In this document: positions 53,497 to 62,721 of the stretch, piece by piece | How positions within the stretch are numbered: position 1 is the stretch's first letter | How the letters are laid out: every line of letters begins with the position of its first letter | DNA from: Pseudomonas sp. JAI120 | Lineage (GTDB): Bacteria > Pseudomonadota > Gammaproteobacteria > Pseudomonadales > Pseudomonadaceae | Reading direction: 5' to 3' | NCBI RefSeq assembly: GCF_014207255.1 | Contig: NZ_JACHCZ010000001.1 | Span: 2,037,378 to 2,101,377 of the forward strand | Length of the DNA stretch: 64,000 bases | Made by a program: the position numbers and the translations under genes | The notes under the pieces: model-generated | The model's database searches: none | Told to the model about the DNA's origin: nothing | The model's input: only the letters and a program-made list of their open reading frames with translations

Positions 53497-54318
53497 CTAG
53501 TCGTGGTACATCACAGACCGCCCGCCATCGATCATCAGGCAGGTGGCATTGATAAAGGGCGCCTCGTCGGTTGCCAGGAACAGCGCCGTCATCGCCACCT
53601 CGATGGGCTGGCCGATGCGCTTGGGCGGGTGCAGGTCGAACGCGCGCTGGCGCTCGGCGTGGGGGTCAGGGAAACCGTTCCAGTAGTCGACGTTGAGCTG
53701 GGTTTCGATATAGCCCGGGGCGATGGCATTCACGCGGATACCCTTGGGCGCGTATTCGATACCCAGGGCGCGGGTAAGGCCGAGTAGGCCGTGCTTGGCC
53801 ACGGGGTAAGGGAAGCAGCCAGGAATGATGTGGCTGGAATGGGTGGAAGCGATGTTGATGATGTTGCCGATGCCCTGCTCGATCATGTGCGGCAGCACCG
53901 TGCGGCAGCCGTACCAGGCGCCGTCGAGGTCGATGGCGAAGCAACGACGCCAGTCTTCGTCGCTCATCTCCAACGGGTCGCGGAACACGTTGACCCCGGC
54001 GCAGTTGACCAGTACATCCACCCGGCCGAAGCGCTCAATGGCCACATTGACCAGCGCCAGCCATTGCTCTTTGGAGGTGATATCGACCGATTGCGCGTAG
54101 ATCTCGGCGCCGCGTTCGCGCCAGTGGGCGGCGACTTTCTCGACCTTTTCGCCCTGTATATCAGCGATCACCAGGCGTGCCTGCTGGGCCTGGAAACACG
54201 CGACGATCGCCTCACCAATGCCCTGAGCGGCGCCGGTGATGATCACCACCTTGTTCTTCAGCCGCTCGCCGTAGGTTGGCTCGGGCACGGCGGGTAATGA
54301 CAACGGTTGAGCCTGCAT
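53497..54318 (-). CDS. SDR sugar dehydrogenase of the arabinose locus
   Basis: 273-residue SDR with GAAQGIGEA (cofactor, about residue 30), NCAGVNVF (about 105), Ser in INIASTHSS (about 159) and YPVAKHG (Tyr and Lys, about 172-176). Relatives act on L-arabinose or galactose at C1. It is the first gene of the unit, 37 bases before araF, so it probably oxidises the imported sugar. The substrate is inferred from location. Confidence 0.88.
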   Translation of the reverse strand: MQAQPLSLPAVPEPTYGERLKNKVVIITGAAQGIGEAIVACFQAQQARLVIADIQGEKVEKVAAHWRERGAEIYAQSVDITSKEQWLALVNVAIERFGRVDVLVNCAGVNVFRDPLEMSDEDWRRCFAIDLDGAWYGCRTVLPHMIEQGIGNIINIASTHSSHIIPGCFPYPVAKHGLLGLTRALGIEYAPKGIRVNAIAPGYIETQLNVDYWNGFPDPHAERQRAFDLHPPKRIGQPIEVAMTALFLATDEAPFINATCLMIDGGRSVMYHD

Positions 54319-54376
54319 CGCTTCACCTGTTTTATTTTTGGCAGTGAGTGCTGATGCAGAGGACTATAAACCCATC

Positions 54377-54406
54377 ATTTGAAATATCTCAATATATAAA
54401 TTTGAA
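54377..54406. promoter_or_regulatory. direct repeats upstream of the SDR/araFGH unit
   Basis: ATTTGAA occurs at 54377-54383 and 54400-54406, 23 bases apart and about two helical turns, in an AT-rich stretch 60-90 bases before the SDR start. Suited to a dimeric regulator such as the nearby IclR protein; not shown. Confidence 0.4.
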
Positions 54407-54435
54407 TCCCACATAGTGAGAAAAATCAAAAAATA

Positions 54436-54526
54436 ATGTGAGAGGGGGCTTGCTCCCGATAGCGGTACGTCAGCTACAGAAAGGCTGACTGATTCACCGC
54501 TATCGGGAGCAAGCCCCCTCCCACAT
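54436..54526. repeat. REP doublet (REPIN) between SDR and GNAT genes
   Basis: ATGTGAGAGGGGGCTTGC on the left and GCAAGCCCCCTCCCACAT on the right, outward-facing. The left arm has one mismatch (GTGAGAGG instead of GTGGGAGG). Confidence 0.9.
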
Positions 54527-54556
54527 TTGATCTACAGTGCTTTCAAAACGGTGGCC

Positions 54557-55036
54557 TCAGCCAAGGGCGAAGTCTCGCAGCGCATCACCTTCCATGCGAT
54601 AGCGCACCCACTCCTCCTGCGGCTGGGCGCCGATGGATTTGTAGAAGGCAATCGCCGGCTCGTTCCAGTCCAGCACGCTCCATTCGAAGCGCGCGCAACC
54701 GTTATCAAAGGCAATCTTCGCCAAGTGGCGCAACAACTTCTTGCCCGCCCCGCCGCCACGTTGTTCCGGGTTGATGTACAGGTCTTCGAGGTACAGGCAG
54801 TTGCTGCCCAGCCACGTGGAATAGCTGAAAAAGAACACCGCAAAACCAATCGGCAAGCCATCCCGCGAGCAGATCAGGCCATGGGCGGTGGCGCCCTCGC
54901 TGAACAGGCTGCGCTGGATGTCCACCACGCTGGCGATCACTTCATGCCGGGCTTTTTCGTACTCGGCCAACTCAGTGATGAAAGTCAGGATTTGCGCAGC
55001 ATCGCTGGGCACGGCGGGGCGAATCTCGATGGTCAT
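54557..55036 (-). CDS. GNAT-family N-acetyltransferase
   Basis: 159-residue acetyltransferase with the acetyl-CoA-binding segment LEDLYINPEQRGGGAGKKLLRHLAK (about residues 83-107) and the C-terminal NEPAIAFYKSIGAQ motif. The acceptor is unknown; the fold resembles diamine/spermidine-type or ribosomal GNATs. ATG 55036 chosen over 55066 because it follows GAGCC-rich sequence less, and homologues begin MTIEIRP; it is divergent from the MFS gene. Confidence 0.87.
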   Translation of the reverse strand: MTIEIRPAVPSDAAQILTFITELAEYEKARHEVIASVVDIQRSLFSEGATAHGLICSRDGLPIGFAVFFFSYSTWLGSNCLYLEDLYINPEQRGGGAGKKLLRHLAKIAFDNGCARFEWSVLDWNEPAIAFYKSIGAQPQEEWVRYRMEGDALRDFALG

Positions 55037-55223
55037 GGGCGAGCCTTGGGCAATGTCAAAGCACACATATTAAGGCGCTTTGATGACTGGTTGCAGTGCA
55101 ATTTCGTGGGTTGCCACGTTACTCCGGCCAGCAGTAATGCAAGGACCAGCAACCACAGAACAAACCTAATCAGCGTACATGTTAAACAAGGGACCATAAA
55201 TCCAACCACCTCCAGGCGGCCCC

Positions 55224-56420
55224 ATGCACTCCAAGTCCCCGGTGAGCACCCAGCTGTTTGCCCTGTTCTGCCTTGCCAGCTTCCTGCTGTCGCTGTCCTA
55301 CGGCTCGACCTTTCTGTTGTCATTGCTGATTCATGCACGCGGTGGCAACGAACACGACGCCGGCAGCGTGATCTGCGCCGCGATGCTCAGCACTTTTGTC
55401 GCGGTGCTGCTTTCCGGTCATTTGGCCGATGCGTTGGGGGCGGCGCGGGCCGTTGCGGGGATGGGTGTATTGCTGGTGGTGGCGTGCCTGGGTTTTGCGT
55501 TGATGCCGGGATTTGGCGAGGGCCTGATGCTGTTCGGGTTGTCCCTGGGGCTTGGCTGGGGCGTGTTCTATACCTTGGGCCCGATCATCGTGGCCATGCT
55601 GGTAGAGCCCCGGCAACGGGCCAAATATTTTGCGTTGCTGTCGGGCAGCATGATGAGCGGCATCGGTGCGGGGCCTTTGCTGGGACGCGCCGCCAATGCG
55701 CTGGACCTGCCCCTGACCAGCGCCTTCTACATCGCCGCGCTGGCCAGCCTGGTCGGGGTGCTGGTGTTCTGGCAATTGGGCACGGCGCTCAAGCGCCACG
55801 CAATGGCGCCGGTGTCGAAAATATCCTGGGGAGCGTGTTGCCGCGTGCTGTCTTCACGGGCCGTGTTTGCGATTGTCATGGTGGGCCTCGGAGGGTGCGT
55901 GTTTGGTGGTTTGTCTTCGTTCCAGACCAGCTACGCAGCGGCCCACGGCCTGGATTATTCGCTGTTCTTCACAGGGTTCGTGAGTGCGGCCATTTCCAGT
56001 CGCCTGCTGATAGCCGGCTACGTGGTCAAGCGTGATGCCTATGTGAGCGCCTGTGTGCTCTCCGGCGTGATGCTGGGGTCGATCCTGCTGTTTGCCTTTG
56101 GGGTCAGCGGCAACGCCAGCTACCTGTTGGCGGCCGTGACCTTGGGCGTCGGTTATGGCCTGACGTATTCGGTGATCAACGGGCTGGTGGCCAACGAGGC
56201 ACCCGCCGGCACTACGTCCCAGGCACTGCTGTTGTTTAGCCTGGCGTATTTTGTCGGGGTATTCGGCTTTCCGTGGCTGGCGGGCTGGATCATCGTCGAT
56301 TTCGGCCTCCCGGCGCTGATGCTCAGTGTGCTGGCCGTGGCCTTGGGCAATTGGTTGATCAGCCTGGCGCGCCTGGCTTGGCGCCAAGCAGCGTCACATA
56401 AAATCTTACAGGTGGGTTGA
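55224..56420 (+). CDS. MFS transporter
   Basis: 398-residue major facilitator with about 12 helices; the loop between helices 2 and 3 reads SGHLADALGAARA, matching the family's GxLaDrxGrr motif. Substrate cannot be read; it is probably an efflux or small-molecule uptake protein. Divergent from the GNAT gene and followed by two small genes. Confidence 0.88.
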   Translation: MHSKSPVSTQLFALFCLASFLLSLSYGSTFLLSLLIHARGGNEHDAGSVICAAMLSTFVAVLLSGHLADALGAARAVAGMGVLLVVACLGFALMPGFGEGLMLFGLSLGLGWGVFYTLGPIIVAMLVEPRQRAKYFALLSGSMMSGIGAGPLLGRAANALDLPLTSAFYIAALASLVGVLVFWQLGTALKRHAMAPVSKISWGACCRVLSSRAVFAIVMVGLGGCVFGGLSSFQTSYAAAHGLDYSLFFTGFVSAAISSRLLIAGYVVKRDAYVSACVLSGVMLGSILLFAFGVSGNASYLLAAVTLGVGYGLTYSVINGLVANEAPAGTTSQALLLFSLAYFVGVFGFPWLAGWIIVDFGLPALMLSVLAVALGNWLISLARLAWRQAASHKILQVG

Positions 56421-56505
56421 TACCGTTCGTCGTCCTCAAGGCACGATCCGCAAACGGCGGCTGACCAATAAAGGGTAAGGACATTAATCCTAGGGAGAAA
56501 CCCTC

Positions 56506-56838
56506 ATGAAGCATTCCACGTTTGCTGCCCTCGCCCTCTCGGGTCTGTTGTCTGCCGCGTCGCTGAGCGCCTTTGCTGCCAGCTCGTCCACCGGACCGAC
56601 CGATCCAACACCTGACGCCACCACTGAGTCCCAGAAATCCATGGGTACCGGCCTCGACACCAATGGCGGTGCGATTATCCAACCCGGTGCTGACCCTCGT
56701 ACCCAGGGCAATGACACCCAACGCCAGGCACCGCCTGCCGTCGGCAACGGCAAAATGGGCCCGGCGATCAATCAACCCAATATCAACAAGGGCGACGACT
56801 CGAACGTCCCTGGCGCGCCGAAACAGCCTGCACCTTGA
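56506..56838 (+). CDS. small secreted Pro/Gly-rich protein
   Basis: 110-residue protein with a signal peptide (about residues 1-24, cut after AFA) and a Pro/Gly/Asn/Gln-rich low-complexity mature region with no cysteine. Starts at ATG 56506 after AGGGAG. I do not recognise a family. It is 51 bases upstream of another small gene, possibly co-transcribed. Confidence 0.7.
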   Translation: MKHSTFAALALSGLLSAASLSAFAASSSTGPTDPTPDATTESQKSMGTGLDTNGGAIIQPGADPRTQGNDTQRQAPPAVGNGKMGPAINQPNINKGDDSNVPGAPKQPAP

Positions 56839-56889
56839 TCCATCGATAGCAACACCGACACCCGACCATTTCCCTGTGAAGAGGTACGC

Positions 56890-57156
56890 ATGAACGTCGA
56901 TAGAAACCTTGAGAAAGAAGTCCTCACCCGCCTGCTGCACGCCCATCCGCAAGGCTTGGGCAAGGAAGTGCTGGACAACTACCGTGGCGAAAAAGAGGTT
57001 GCCAGTGTATTGGCATTTCTGCAGGACCGCGGGCTCATCAAGGATGGGCATGTGACCACCGACGATGCCGGTGAGTACTCACTGAATTTGCCGATCAAGT
57101 TGACAGCGTCGGGTGTGGACGAGGCGCGCAAGCTCGAAGGTGAGACACGCCAGTAG
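56890..57156 (+). CDS. small winged-helix-like protein, unknown
   Basis: 88-residue soluble protein. The pattern LLHAHPQGLGKEVLDNY then VLAFLQDRGLIKDGHV suggests a winged helix, but no family is recognised. ATG 56890 follows GAGG seven bases upstream. It is followed by a REP hairpin and the convergent PfkB kinase gene. Confidence 0.7.
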   Translation: MNVDRNLEKEVLTRLLHAHPQGLGKEVLDNYRGEKEVASVLAFLQDRGLIKDGHVTTDDAGEYSLNLPIKLTASGVDEARKLEGETRQ

Positions 57157-57173
57157 CACTCGTGCAAAACCAG

Positions 57174-57203
57174 ATGTGGGAGTGGGCTTGCTCGCTCCCA
57201 CAT
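57174..57203. repeat. single REP hairpin between convergent small gene and kinase
   Basis: ATGTGGGAG and CTCCCACAT around a GC centre, followed by a T run on the plus side, so it may help terminate the upstream gene. Confidence 0.85.
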
Positions 57204-57215
57204 TTTTGCCCGCGT

Positions 57216-58133
57216 TTATTCTGTAAGTAATGCGTCGACTTCGGCGGCGCCTGGGGAAGTTGCCGGCCCCCAACGTGTCACCGCCAGAGCTGCCGCGGCG
57301 TTCGCCCGCTGTGCTGCCGCGGCAGGTTTCAAACCACCCGCCAATCCCGCAATAAACACCCCTGCATGTGCATCCCCCGCGCCATTGCTGTCCACCGCCT
57401 GCACCTTGAAGCCGGGTACATGCTCGATCTGACCTGCACGTCCCACCCAGCAGCCATTGGGGCCGTCGCGCACCACCAGCAGCGCCTCGACGGGTAGGTG
57501 CTGGCTGAGCGCCGGCAACGCAGCTGCAATGTCTGCCGTGCCAGTGAACGCCAAGGCTTCAGGACCATTGCTGGTCCAGATATCGATACGTGGCAACAGC
57601 GCACGCATCAGGGGCGAATCCGGTGCCTTGACCAACGGGCCCGGGTCGAACACCACCGCGATTTCCCGGGGCAATGCCAGCAGCCAGTCGATCAGTGGCT
57701 GGGCCTTACCCTCCAGGAGCAGGCTGTAGCCACTGACATACACATAGTCATCCGGATGCGGCACAACATGGGCCAGGTCCTCGGCACTCAGTTCACCCTC
57801 GGCGCCGATATGGGAAATAAAGGTGCGCTCGGTAGTGGCCTCGGTCAGGGACACGCACAAACCGGTGTCCTTTCCGCTGCTGGCCGCGAGGGCCATTTCA
57901 ATGCCCTCGGCCTGCATCGCCGCACGGGCCAGGTCGCCGAAGCGGCCATTGCCATGACGGCCCAGATAGACCACCGGCAAGCCATTGCGCCGCGCCGCCG
58001 CCATCACATTGAAGCCCCCGCCGGCTTCGAAGCTGGCGGACTTGGCCAGCACGTCGCCGCCGGTCGCGGGCAAGGTGTCGAGGGCCATGACCAGATCGAC
58101 GATGACCTGACCGGTGTGCAGCAATCTAGACAT
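57216..58133 (-). CDS. PfkB-family (ribokinase-like) kinase, YegV-like
   Basis: 305-residue PfkB kinase. The N-terminal GGDVLAKSASFEAGGGFNVMA (substrate site, about 25-45) and the C-terminal anion hole with catalytic Asp DSNGAGDAHAGVFIAGLAGG (about 251-270) are intact. Such kinases phosphorylate a sugar or nucleoside. It overlaps the permease gene by eight bases and shares a unit with the glycohydrolase and GntR genes, like E. coli yegV. Confidence 0.9.
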   Translation of the reverse strand: MSRLLHTGQVIVDLVMALDTLPATGGDVLAKSASFEAGGGFNVMAAARRNGLPVVYLGRHGNGRFGDLARAAMQAEGIEMALAASSGKDTGLCVSLTEATTERTFISHIGAEGELSAEDLAHVVPHPDDYVYVSGYSLLLEGKAQPLIDWLLALPREIAVVFDPGPLVKAPDSPLMRALLPRIDIWTSNGPEALAFTGTADIAAALPALSQHLPVEALLVVRDGPNGCWVGRAGQIEHVPGFKVQAVDSNGAGDAHAGVFIAGLAGGLKPAAAAQRANAAAALAVTRWGPATSPGAAEVDALLTE

Positions 58134-59592
58134 TGGGGCTCTCTACTAACGCCGGACGACGGTCGGCCGCGCCGCCCAGTAGCGCATAAATCCCACCGGC
58201 AACCAGGAAGGTGACGATCCAGCCCAGGCCATTGTGGCCAAGCCAGGAGTCGGACAACGGCCCGGCGAACCAGATGTTCTCGGCGGTGGTGCCGATGGTG
58301 GTGAAGCTGAAACCCAGCACGATGGCCACGGCCCAGGCGCCGAATGCACGCCATTCCACACCGCCGCGATACCAGTAGGCGCTGCTTGGGCTCACGTCCA
58401 GCAGGTCCTTGGGGCTGTAGTAATGACGATGGATCAGGTCGACCACGAAGATCCCGACCCACGCGGTGATCGGCACCGCCAGCAACGAGATGAAGGTGAT
58501 GAACGGGCCGTAGAAACTGTCGGCGATCAGCATGAAATAAATGGAGCCTGCGAAGATCGCCACGATGTCGACGATCACCGCATGCACGCGCTTAACCTTC
58601 AGGCCGAGGGTCAAGGTGGTCAGGCCGGCCGAATACACCGACAGGTTATTCGACAGCAACAGCCCGCCAAACGCGGTGATCAGGTACGGCACCGCCATCC
58701 AGGTCGGCAGCATGTCGCGGATCGCAATGATCGGGTCAGTGGCCGAGGCCAGGTCGTTGTTGCCCACCGACAGCAAGCCGCCGAGGGTGATCAGCAGCAC
58801 CAGCGGAATGCCCGCACCAAATGCCGCCGACGCCACCAGGCGCACGGCTGTGACGCTGCGGTGCTGGTAGCGCGACATGTCGGCACCGGCGTTGGCCCAG
58901 CCGATACCGGTACCGGCGGCCATGGTGCCAACGCCGATGATCATCGCGCTCAGGGGAGCCGGGGTGGCATTGAACACCGCGCTCCAGTCGATGGTGGCGC
59001 AGAGGAAACCGCCCACCAGGATATTCAACGCGCCGAACACGTAGGTGGCCCACTTCTGGATCACCAGCAAGGTGGCGTGGCCCAGGCCCGAAACGGCCAA
59101 CGTCAGCAACACAAAAATGCCGATGAATATCAGGGTAAGGACCGGTGCGCTTTTCGCCTCGACCGCAGAGCCGAACAGAATCGAACACAACGACAGCAAC
59201 ACGAAGGCAGCCGTGGTGGTGTTGACGGTTTCCCAGCCCAGGCGCGACATCAACGACACCAGCGTCGGGCCGATATTGCCGCGCACGCCGAAGATGGCGC
59301 GGGACAAGGTCAGGCTGGGCGCACGACCGCGACGGCCGGCGATGGAGATGATGCCCACCACGGCGAAAGAGCCGGCGGCGCCGAGGATCGCGACGATAAC
59401 TGCCTGCCAGATGGCCAGGCCGCGAAACGCCACAAGGGTCGCGCCGAGGGGCAGGCCGAGGATGCTGATATTGGCGGCGAACCACACCCAGAACAGTTGC
59501 AGCGGATGGCCGTTGCACTCGCCTTCAGGGACCGGTTCAATACCGCGGGTTTCCAATTGCCCGGCACTTTGGCCGGAAGAAGTACTGCTCAT
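58126..59592 (-). CDS. NCS1 nucleobase/nucleoside permease (cytosine permease-like)
   Basis: 488-residue membrane protein with about 12 helices, of the purine-cytosine permease group (WVWFAANISILGLPLG; TGIGWANAGADMSRY). It probably imports a nucleobase or nucleoside. In E. coli yegTUVW this slot is filled by an MFS nucleoside transporter, so the transporter type has been exchanged. The ATG at 59592 was chosen as the family N-terminus; the longer upstream form adds no conserved sequence. It ends overlapping the kinase gene by eight bases. Confidence 0.88.
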   Translation of the reverse strand: MSSTSSGQSAGQLETRGIEPVPEGECNGHPLQLFWVWFAANISILGLPLGATLVAFRGLAIWQAVIVAILGAAGSFAVVGIISIAGRRGRAPSLTLSRAIFGVRGNIGPTLVSLMSRLGWETVNTTTAAFVLLSLCSILFGSAVEAKSAPVLTLIFIGIFVLLTLAVSGLGHATLLVIQKWATYVFGALNILVGGFLCATIDWSAVFNATPAPLSAMIIGVGTMAAGTGIGWANAGADMSRYQHRSVTAVRLVASAAFGAGIPLVLLITLGGLLSVGNNDLASATDPIIAIRDMLPTWMAVPYLITAFGGLLLSNNLSVYSAGLTTLTLGLKVKRVHAVIVDIVAIFAGSIYFMLIADSFYGPFITFISLLAVPITAWVGIFVVDLIHRHYYSPKDLLDVSPSSAYWYRGGVEWRAFGAWAVAIVLGFSFTTIGTTAENIWFAGPLSDSWLGHNGLGWIVTFLVAGGIYALLGGAADRRPALVESPNV

Positions 59593-59669
59593 GAGACGTG
59601 CTCCTGGTGCCTGTATTTTTGTGGTTGTGGCAGATATGCAAGTTGAATCGGTATCCCGGTCTTCCTGAC

Positions 59670-60671
59670 TCAGCGCAATTCGAGCAAGCCTTGAACCAGC
59701 GGCTGCAGATCCAGGCCATTGACCTGCTTGACCTGTTCGATCATCGATTCGGGCCAGCACTGCAGGCCGAGGCAGGCACCGAGCATCGCGCCGAGCATCG
59801 CGGCAATCGTGTCGGTATCGCCGCCCAGGCTCGCGGCCAGGCACAGGGCTTCGAACGCGTTCATGGCCCCCACCGCCACTTGCTGGGCGAGGGCAAATGA
59901 CACCACCACCGACTCCTGGGAGGCGACGGAGGTGCCGATCAATTCATACAGCAGGTCGGCGAACAGGGCTTTGTCGCCGCTGCCGACGCTCAGGGTGCGT
60001 GCCCAACTGATGCGGGTGGAGATGCGCCCGCCGGCAATCCAATGGCCATGGCCTTCCGCCTGTTGAGCCACCTGGGTGCCGATATTCAAGGCTTCACCCA
60101 AGTCCACACCGTTGATGCCCGCGGACACCACCGCCGCCACTGCCGCTGCGCTGGAAATGCCCAGGGTGGTGTTGTGGGTGACCTGGCAGGCCTGGATCAC
60201 CGCCTGGATAAATCGCGCCGGGTCGCTGACATTGGCGGCGATCCCCACGGGAGTGATGCGCATGGCGGCGCCATTGGTGGTGCCGTAGCGCCCGGACTCT
60301 TCCGGGGTATGGCCGTTGAGGATCATGTCGATTGCACGCTTGGTGGAGGGGCCGAGCAAATCCTGGGAGCCCTTGGCGCGCATCACCGCTTCCCAATCGA
60401 TCAGGCGCCGGGCAAGCACGGTGGGGTCGATCTTGCCTTGGCCCTCGACCAGCAGCTCACCCACCAGGATCGCTTGCTCGGTGTCATCGGTGATGGAGCC
60501 CGCCGGCATATTGGGCGCGATGGGTTGGTCGGCGTCGGCATCTTCCAGGCCGGTAATGGCACCGAAACGCTGTTGCACTTGCTCACGGCTCAGGGATTGG
60601 GTGGGCATGCCCAGGGCATCGCCCAACGCCAGACCGTAGAAAGCGCCGAGGGCGCGGCTATTCGGGGTCAT
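59670..60671 (-). CDS. ADP-ribosylglycohydrolase-family protein, YegU-like
   Basis: 333-residue protein of the ADP-ribosylglycohydrolase (DraG) fold. The N-terminal block GAFYGLALGDALGMPTQS, the metal-binding GSITDDTEQAIL (about residue 58), and the C-terminal AASLGGDTDTIAAMLGAMLGA (about 286) carry the Mg-binding Asp/Thr pairs. It would cleave an N-glycosidic ribosyl bond. The start ATG at 60671 overlaps the GntR stop by four bases. Confidence 0.92.
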   Translation of the reverse strand: MTPNSRALGAFYGLALGDALGMPTQSLSREQVQQRFGAITGLEDADADQPIAPNMPAGSITDDTEQAILVGELLVEGQGKIDPTVLARRLIDWEAVMRAKGSQDLLGPSTKRAIDMILNGHTPEESGRYGTTNGAAMRITPVGIAANVSDPARFIQAVIQACQVTHNTTLGISSAAAVAAVVSAGINGVDLGEALNIGTQVAQQAEGHGHWIAGGRISTRISWARTLSVGSGDKALFADLLYELIGTSVASQESVVVSFALAQQVAVGAMNAFEALCLAASLGGDTDTIAAMLGAMLGACLGLQCWPESMIEQVKQVNGLDLQPLVQGLLELR

Positions 60672-61381
60672 TTCGAAGATCCAAACTGCAGGTGCAGGCG
60701 AAAGTGCAGAGGGTCGAGCAGGCTTTCGACGTACTCCATGAAGCGCTCGCGGCGATCGTAGGTGGTGCGCGAGGCCTTGAGAAACACCGTGCCCACCGGG
60801 CGGCCAAGCAACTCGGCGTCTTCATCGCCAAGGGGCTCGGCGCCGATCCATTGGTCACCTTCGGCACCGACGTAACCGTAGGCTGCCAGGGTGATGGTCA
60901 GGGAATTGTCGATCAGGCCAACGCGGGGCAGGCCTTCCAGGCCACCGGACGCGGGCATCAACGAGCGCTCAAGGGAAACGGCGGTGCCATCAGTCGTCCG
61001 GCGGCGGCGGTCGAGGGCGATAAATTGGTCGGTGCCGAACCGACTGAACAGATCGGGGCGCGTCGTCGCTTCCAGGCGCAGAATATCGGTGGTCACCAGA
61101 GCCCCGGTGTCCGCCAGGGCCTGGGCCCAACCGCTGGTTTGATCGAGCGCGATGCCATCAAATGTGACGATGGAGCCCACGCCGCTCTGGGTCGCGATGT
61201 AATTGCGCCTTTTGAGTTCGGCGAGGGCTTCACGCAGCGTGCCCCGGCTGACCGCAAACTCTTCAGCCAGTTGATGCTCGCCCGGCAACAGGAAACCGTC
61301 GGCCATCACCCCACCCTCGATACGGCGGATGAGTTCGTCGACGACGCGTTTTTTCTTATCAAAGCGGACATGTCTAATCAT
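60668..61381 (-). CDS. GntR-family regulator with UTRA domain, YegW-like
   Basis: 237-residue HutC-type GntR protein: winged helix (RRIEGGVMADGFLLPGEHQLAEEFAVSRGTLREALAELKRR, residues about 18-60) and a UTRA ligand domain (YVESLLDPLHFRLHL). It is the first gene of the unit and likely represses it. The start region overlaps ACATG-N6-CATGT. The ATG at 61381 lacks a clear ribosome site, so the start is uncertain. Confidence 0.88.
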   Translation of the reverse strand: MIRHVRFDKKKRVVDELIRRIEGGVMADGFLLPGEHQLAEEFAVSRGTLREALAELKRRNYIATQSGVGSIVTFDGIALDQTSGWAQALADTGALVTTDILRLEATTRPDLFSRFGTDQFIALDRRRRTTDGTAVSLERSLMPASGGLEGLPRVGLIDNSLTITLAAYGYVGAEGDQWIGAEPLGDEDAELLGRPVGTVFLKASRTTYDRRERFMEYVESLLDPLHFRLHLQFGSSK

Positions 61382-61383
61382 GT
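61368..61383. promoter_or_regulatory. inverted repeat at the GntR start (possible autooperator)
   Basis: ACATG (61368-61372), TCTAAT, CATGT (61379-61383) is an inverted repeat covering the start codon of the GntR gene on the minus strand. Binding there would shut off the unit; speculative. Confidence 0.35.
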
Positions 61384-61452
61384 ACAAATTGATAACCGAA
61401 AGCGGCCATTTGCAGCAAGGGAATTATTTCAGGGAGATGAAAAAAATCGGGC

Positions 61453-62013
61453 TCAGGGTTCCAGGCCAATGCGGAAAAATTCGCCGCCGCTCCATACGCC
61501 AAGCCAGGTCTGACCGTTGATCGGACGGCTCACTGCCAACTCCACCAATTGGTAGAACACATTGCGATGCACCAGGGCTTCAAGGTTGGTACGCACGCGC
61601 AGATAGGGGGACGGCTCTTGGGTGACAGGGTCGATCACCACCCGCAGTGGATGCTCAATATCGGCTTCGATCTGTTCGTCGACGTTGGTGGTGAAGCGCA
61701 ACACCTGGCTTTCGCCCTGCCCTTCGACGTCGAGAGTAACCGCGACAAAGGGCGCATCATCGACGGTGATACCGACTTTTTCCACGGGAGTGATCAGGAA
61801 GTAATCATCGCCGTCGCGGCGGATAATAGTGGAGAACAACTTAACCATCGGCTTACGCCCGATCGGCGTGCCCTGATAAAACCAGGTGCCGTCACGGGCG
61901 ATCCGCATGTCGATATTGCCGCAGAAATCCGGGTTCCACAGATGCACCGGCGCCGGTCCCTTGCCCTTGGGCAACTGTGCCAACAGATCGTTGGCCTTGG
62001 CGGAATCGGTCAT
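61453..62013 (-). CDS. DUF1285 protein
   Basis: 186-residue protein matching DUF1285 ([41 protein letters not shown], about 24-64; FFRIGLEP end). Structures of the family have a two-domain beta fold and no known enzyme activity. ATG 62013 follows AAGGAGA. The DUF4823 gene is directly upstream, 16 bases away. Confidence 0.85.
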   Translation of the reverse strand: MTDSAKANDLLAQLPKGKGPAPVHLWNPDFCGNIDMRIARDGTWFYQGTPIGRKPMVKLFSTIIRRDGDDYFLITPVEKVGITVDDAPFVAVTLDVEGQGESQVLRFTTNVDEQIEADIEHPLRVVIDPVTQEPSPYLRVRTNLEALVHRNVFYQLVELAVSRPINGQTWLGVWSGGEFFRIGLEP

Positions 62014-62029
62014 GGTGTTCTCCTTGGTG

Positions 62030-62635
62030 TTACTGATCGCCCATGCCCAGCAGGCCTCGGGCGTACTGCGCCAAGGGGCGGGCAATCAGATCTTCTGGCT
62101 TGTTGTCGTGGAACGTCAGTAAACCGCCACGACTGCGAATACGTGCAGTATCAATCAAATACTGGGTGCTGGTCTCGATCAACATGATCTGGATCACCCC
62201 GTTGTCCAGGCCAAGCCGGTCCAGCGCCTCTTGATCAGCCCATTCGTCGGCGTTGCCGATACGGTCATCGGCCTTGGCGAAGCGGCAGTACAGCAGGTAG
62301 TGGGCACCCGCCGCACGGGCTTCGGCCATCGCCTGCTCGAGGCCTTCCGGCTGACGAGCGCGACGCACCATGGGGAAGTATTCGACGAAACCGTTGAAGG
62401 CTTCCTCGGCCACCACGTTCGGCCGCGGGTAGGCGCTGCCGGGCGGTACGAAGGCGCCCTGGGCAATAAAGACAAAGGAATCCGGCTGTATGCGCACCGA
62501 GGCGGTACGACGAGTATCGCTGTGGTCCAGCAGCCCGGCGTCGCTCATCTGATAACGGGTGCCTTCGGCCATATCGCTGACGGTCATGCAACCACTCAGC
62601 GTCAACGACGCCAGCAACAAAACCAGACTACGCAT
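62030..62635 (-). CDS. DUF4823 lipoprotein
   Basis: 201-residue lipoprotein (lipobox ASLTLSGC, Cys about 16) of the DUF4823 family, with a conserved block [22 protein letters not shown]. It probably sits in the outer or inner membrane leaflet. Function unknown. ATG 62635 gives the proper signal. Likely co-transcribed with DUF1285. Confidence 0.85.
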   Translation of the reverse strand: MRSLVLLLASLTLSGCMTVSDMAEGTRYQMSDAGLLDHSDTRRTASVRIQPDSFVFIAQGAFVPPGSAYPRPNVVAEEAFNGFVEYFPMVRRARQPEGLEQAMAEARAAGAHYLLYCRFAKADDRIGNADEWADQEALDRLGLDNGVIQIMLIETSTQYLIDTARIRSRGGLLTFHDNKPEDLIARPLAQYARGLLGMGDQ

Positions 62636-62721
62636 CCTAATCCTCCAGAAGCCGGTGACGGAAAACCGGCGAATGGCCACGAGATGCAGAATCCGCGCCA
62701 TTTGGAAACAACGCAGAACTA

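Noticed and set aside
58234..59646. 470-codon plus-strand frame opposite the permease
   Set aside because: Shadow of the permease gene; arginine/glutamine/histidine-rich, no motif.
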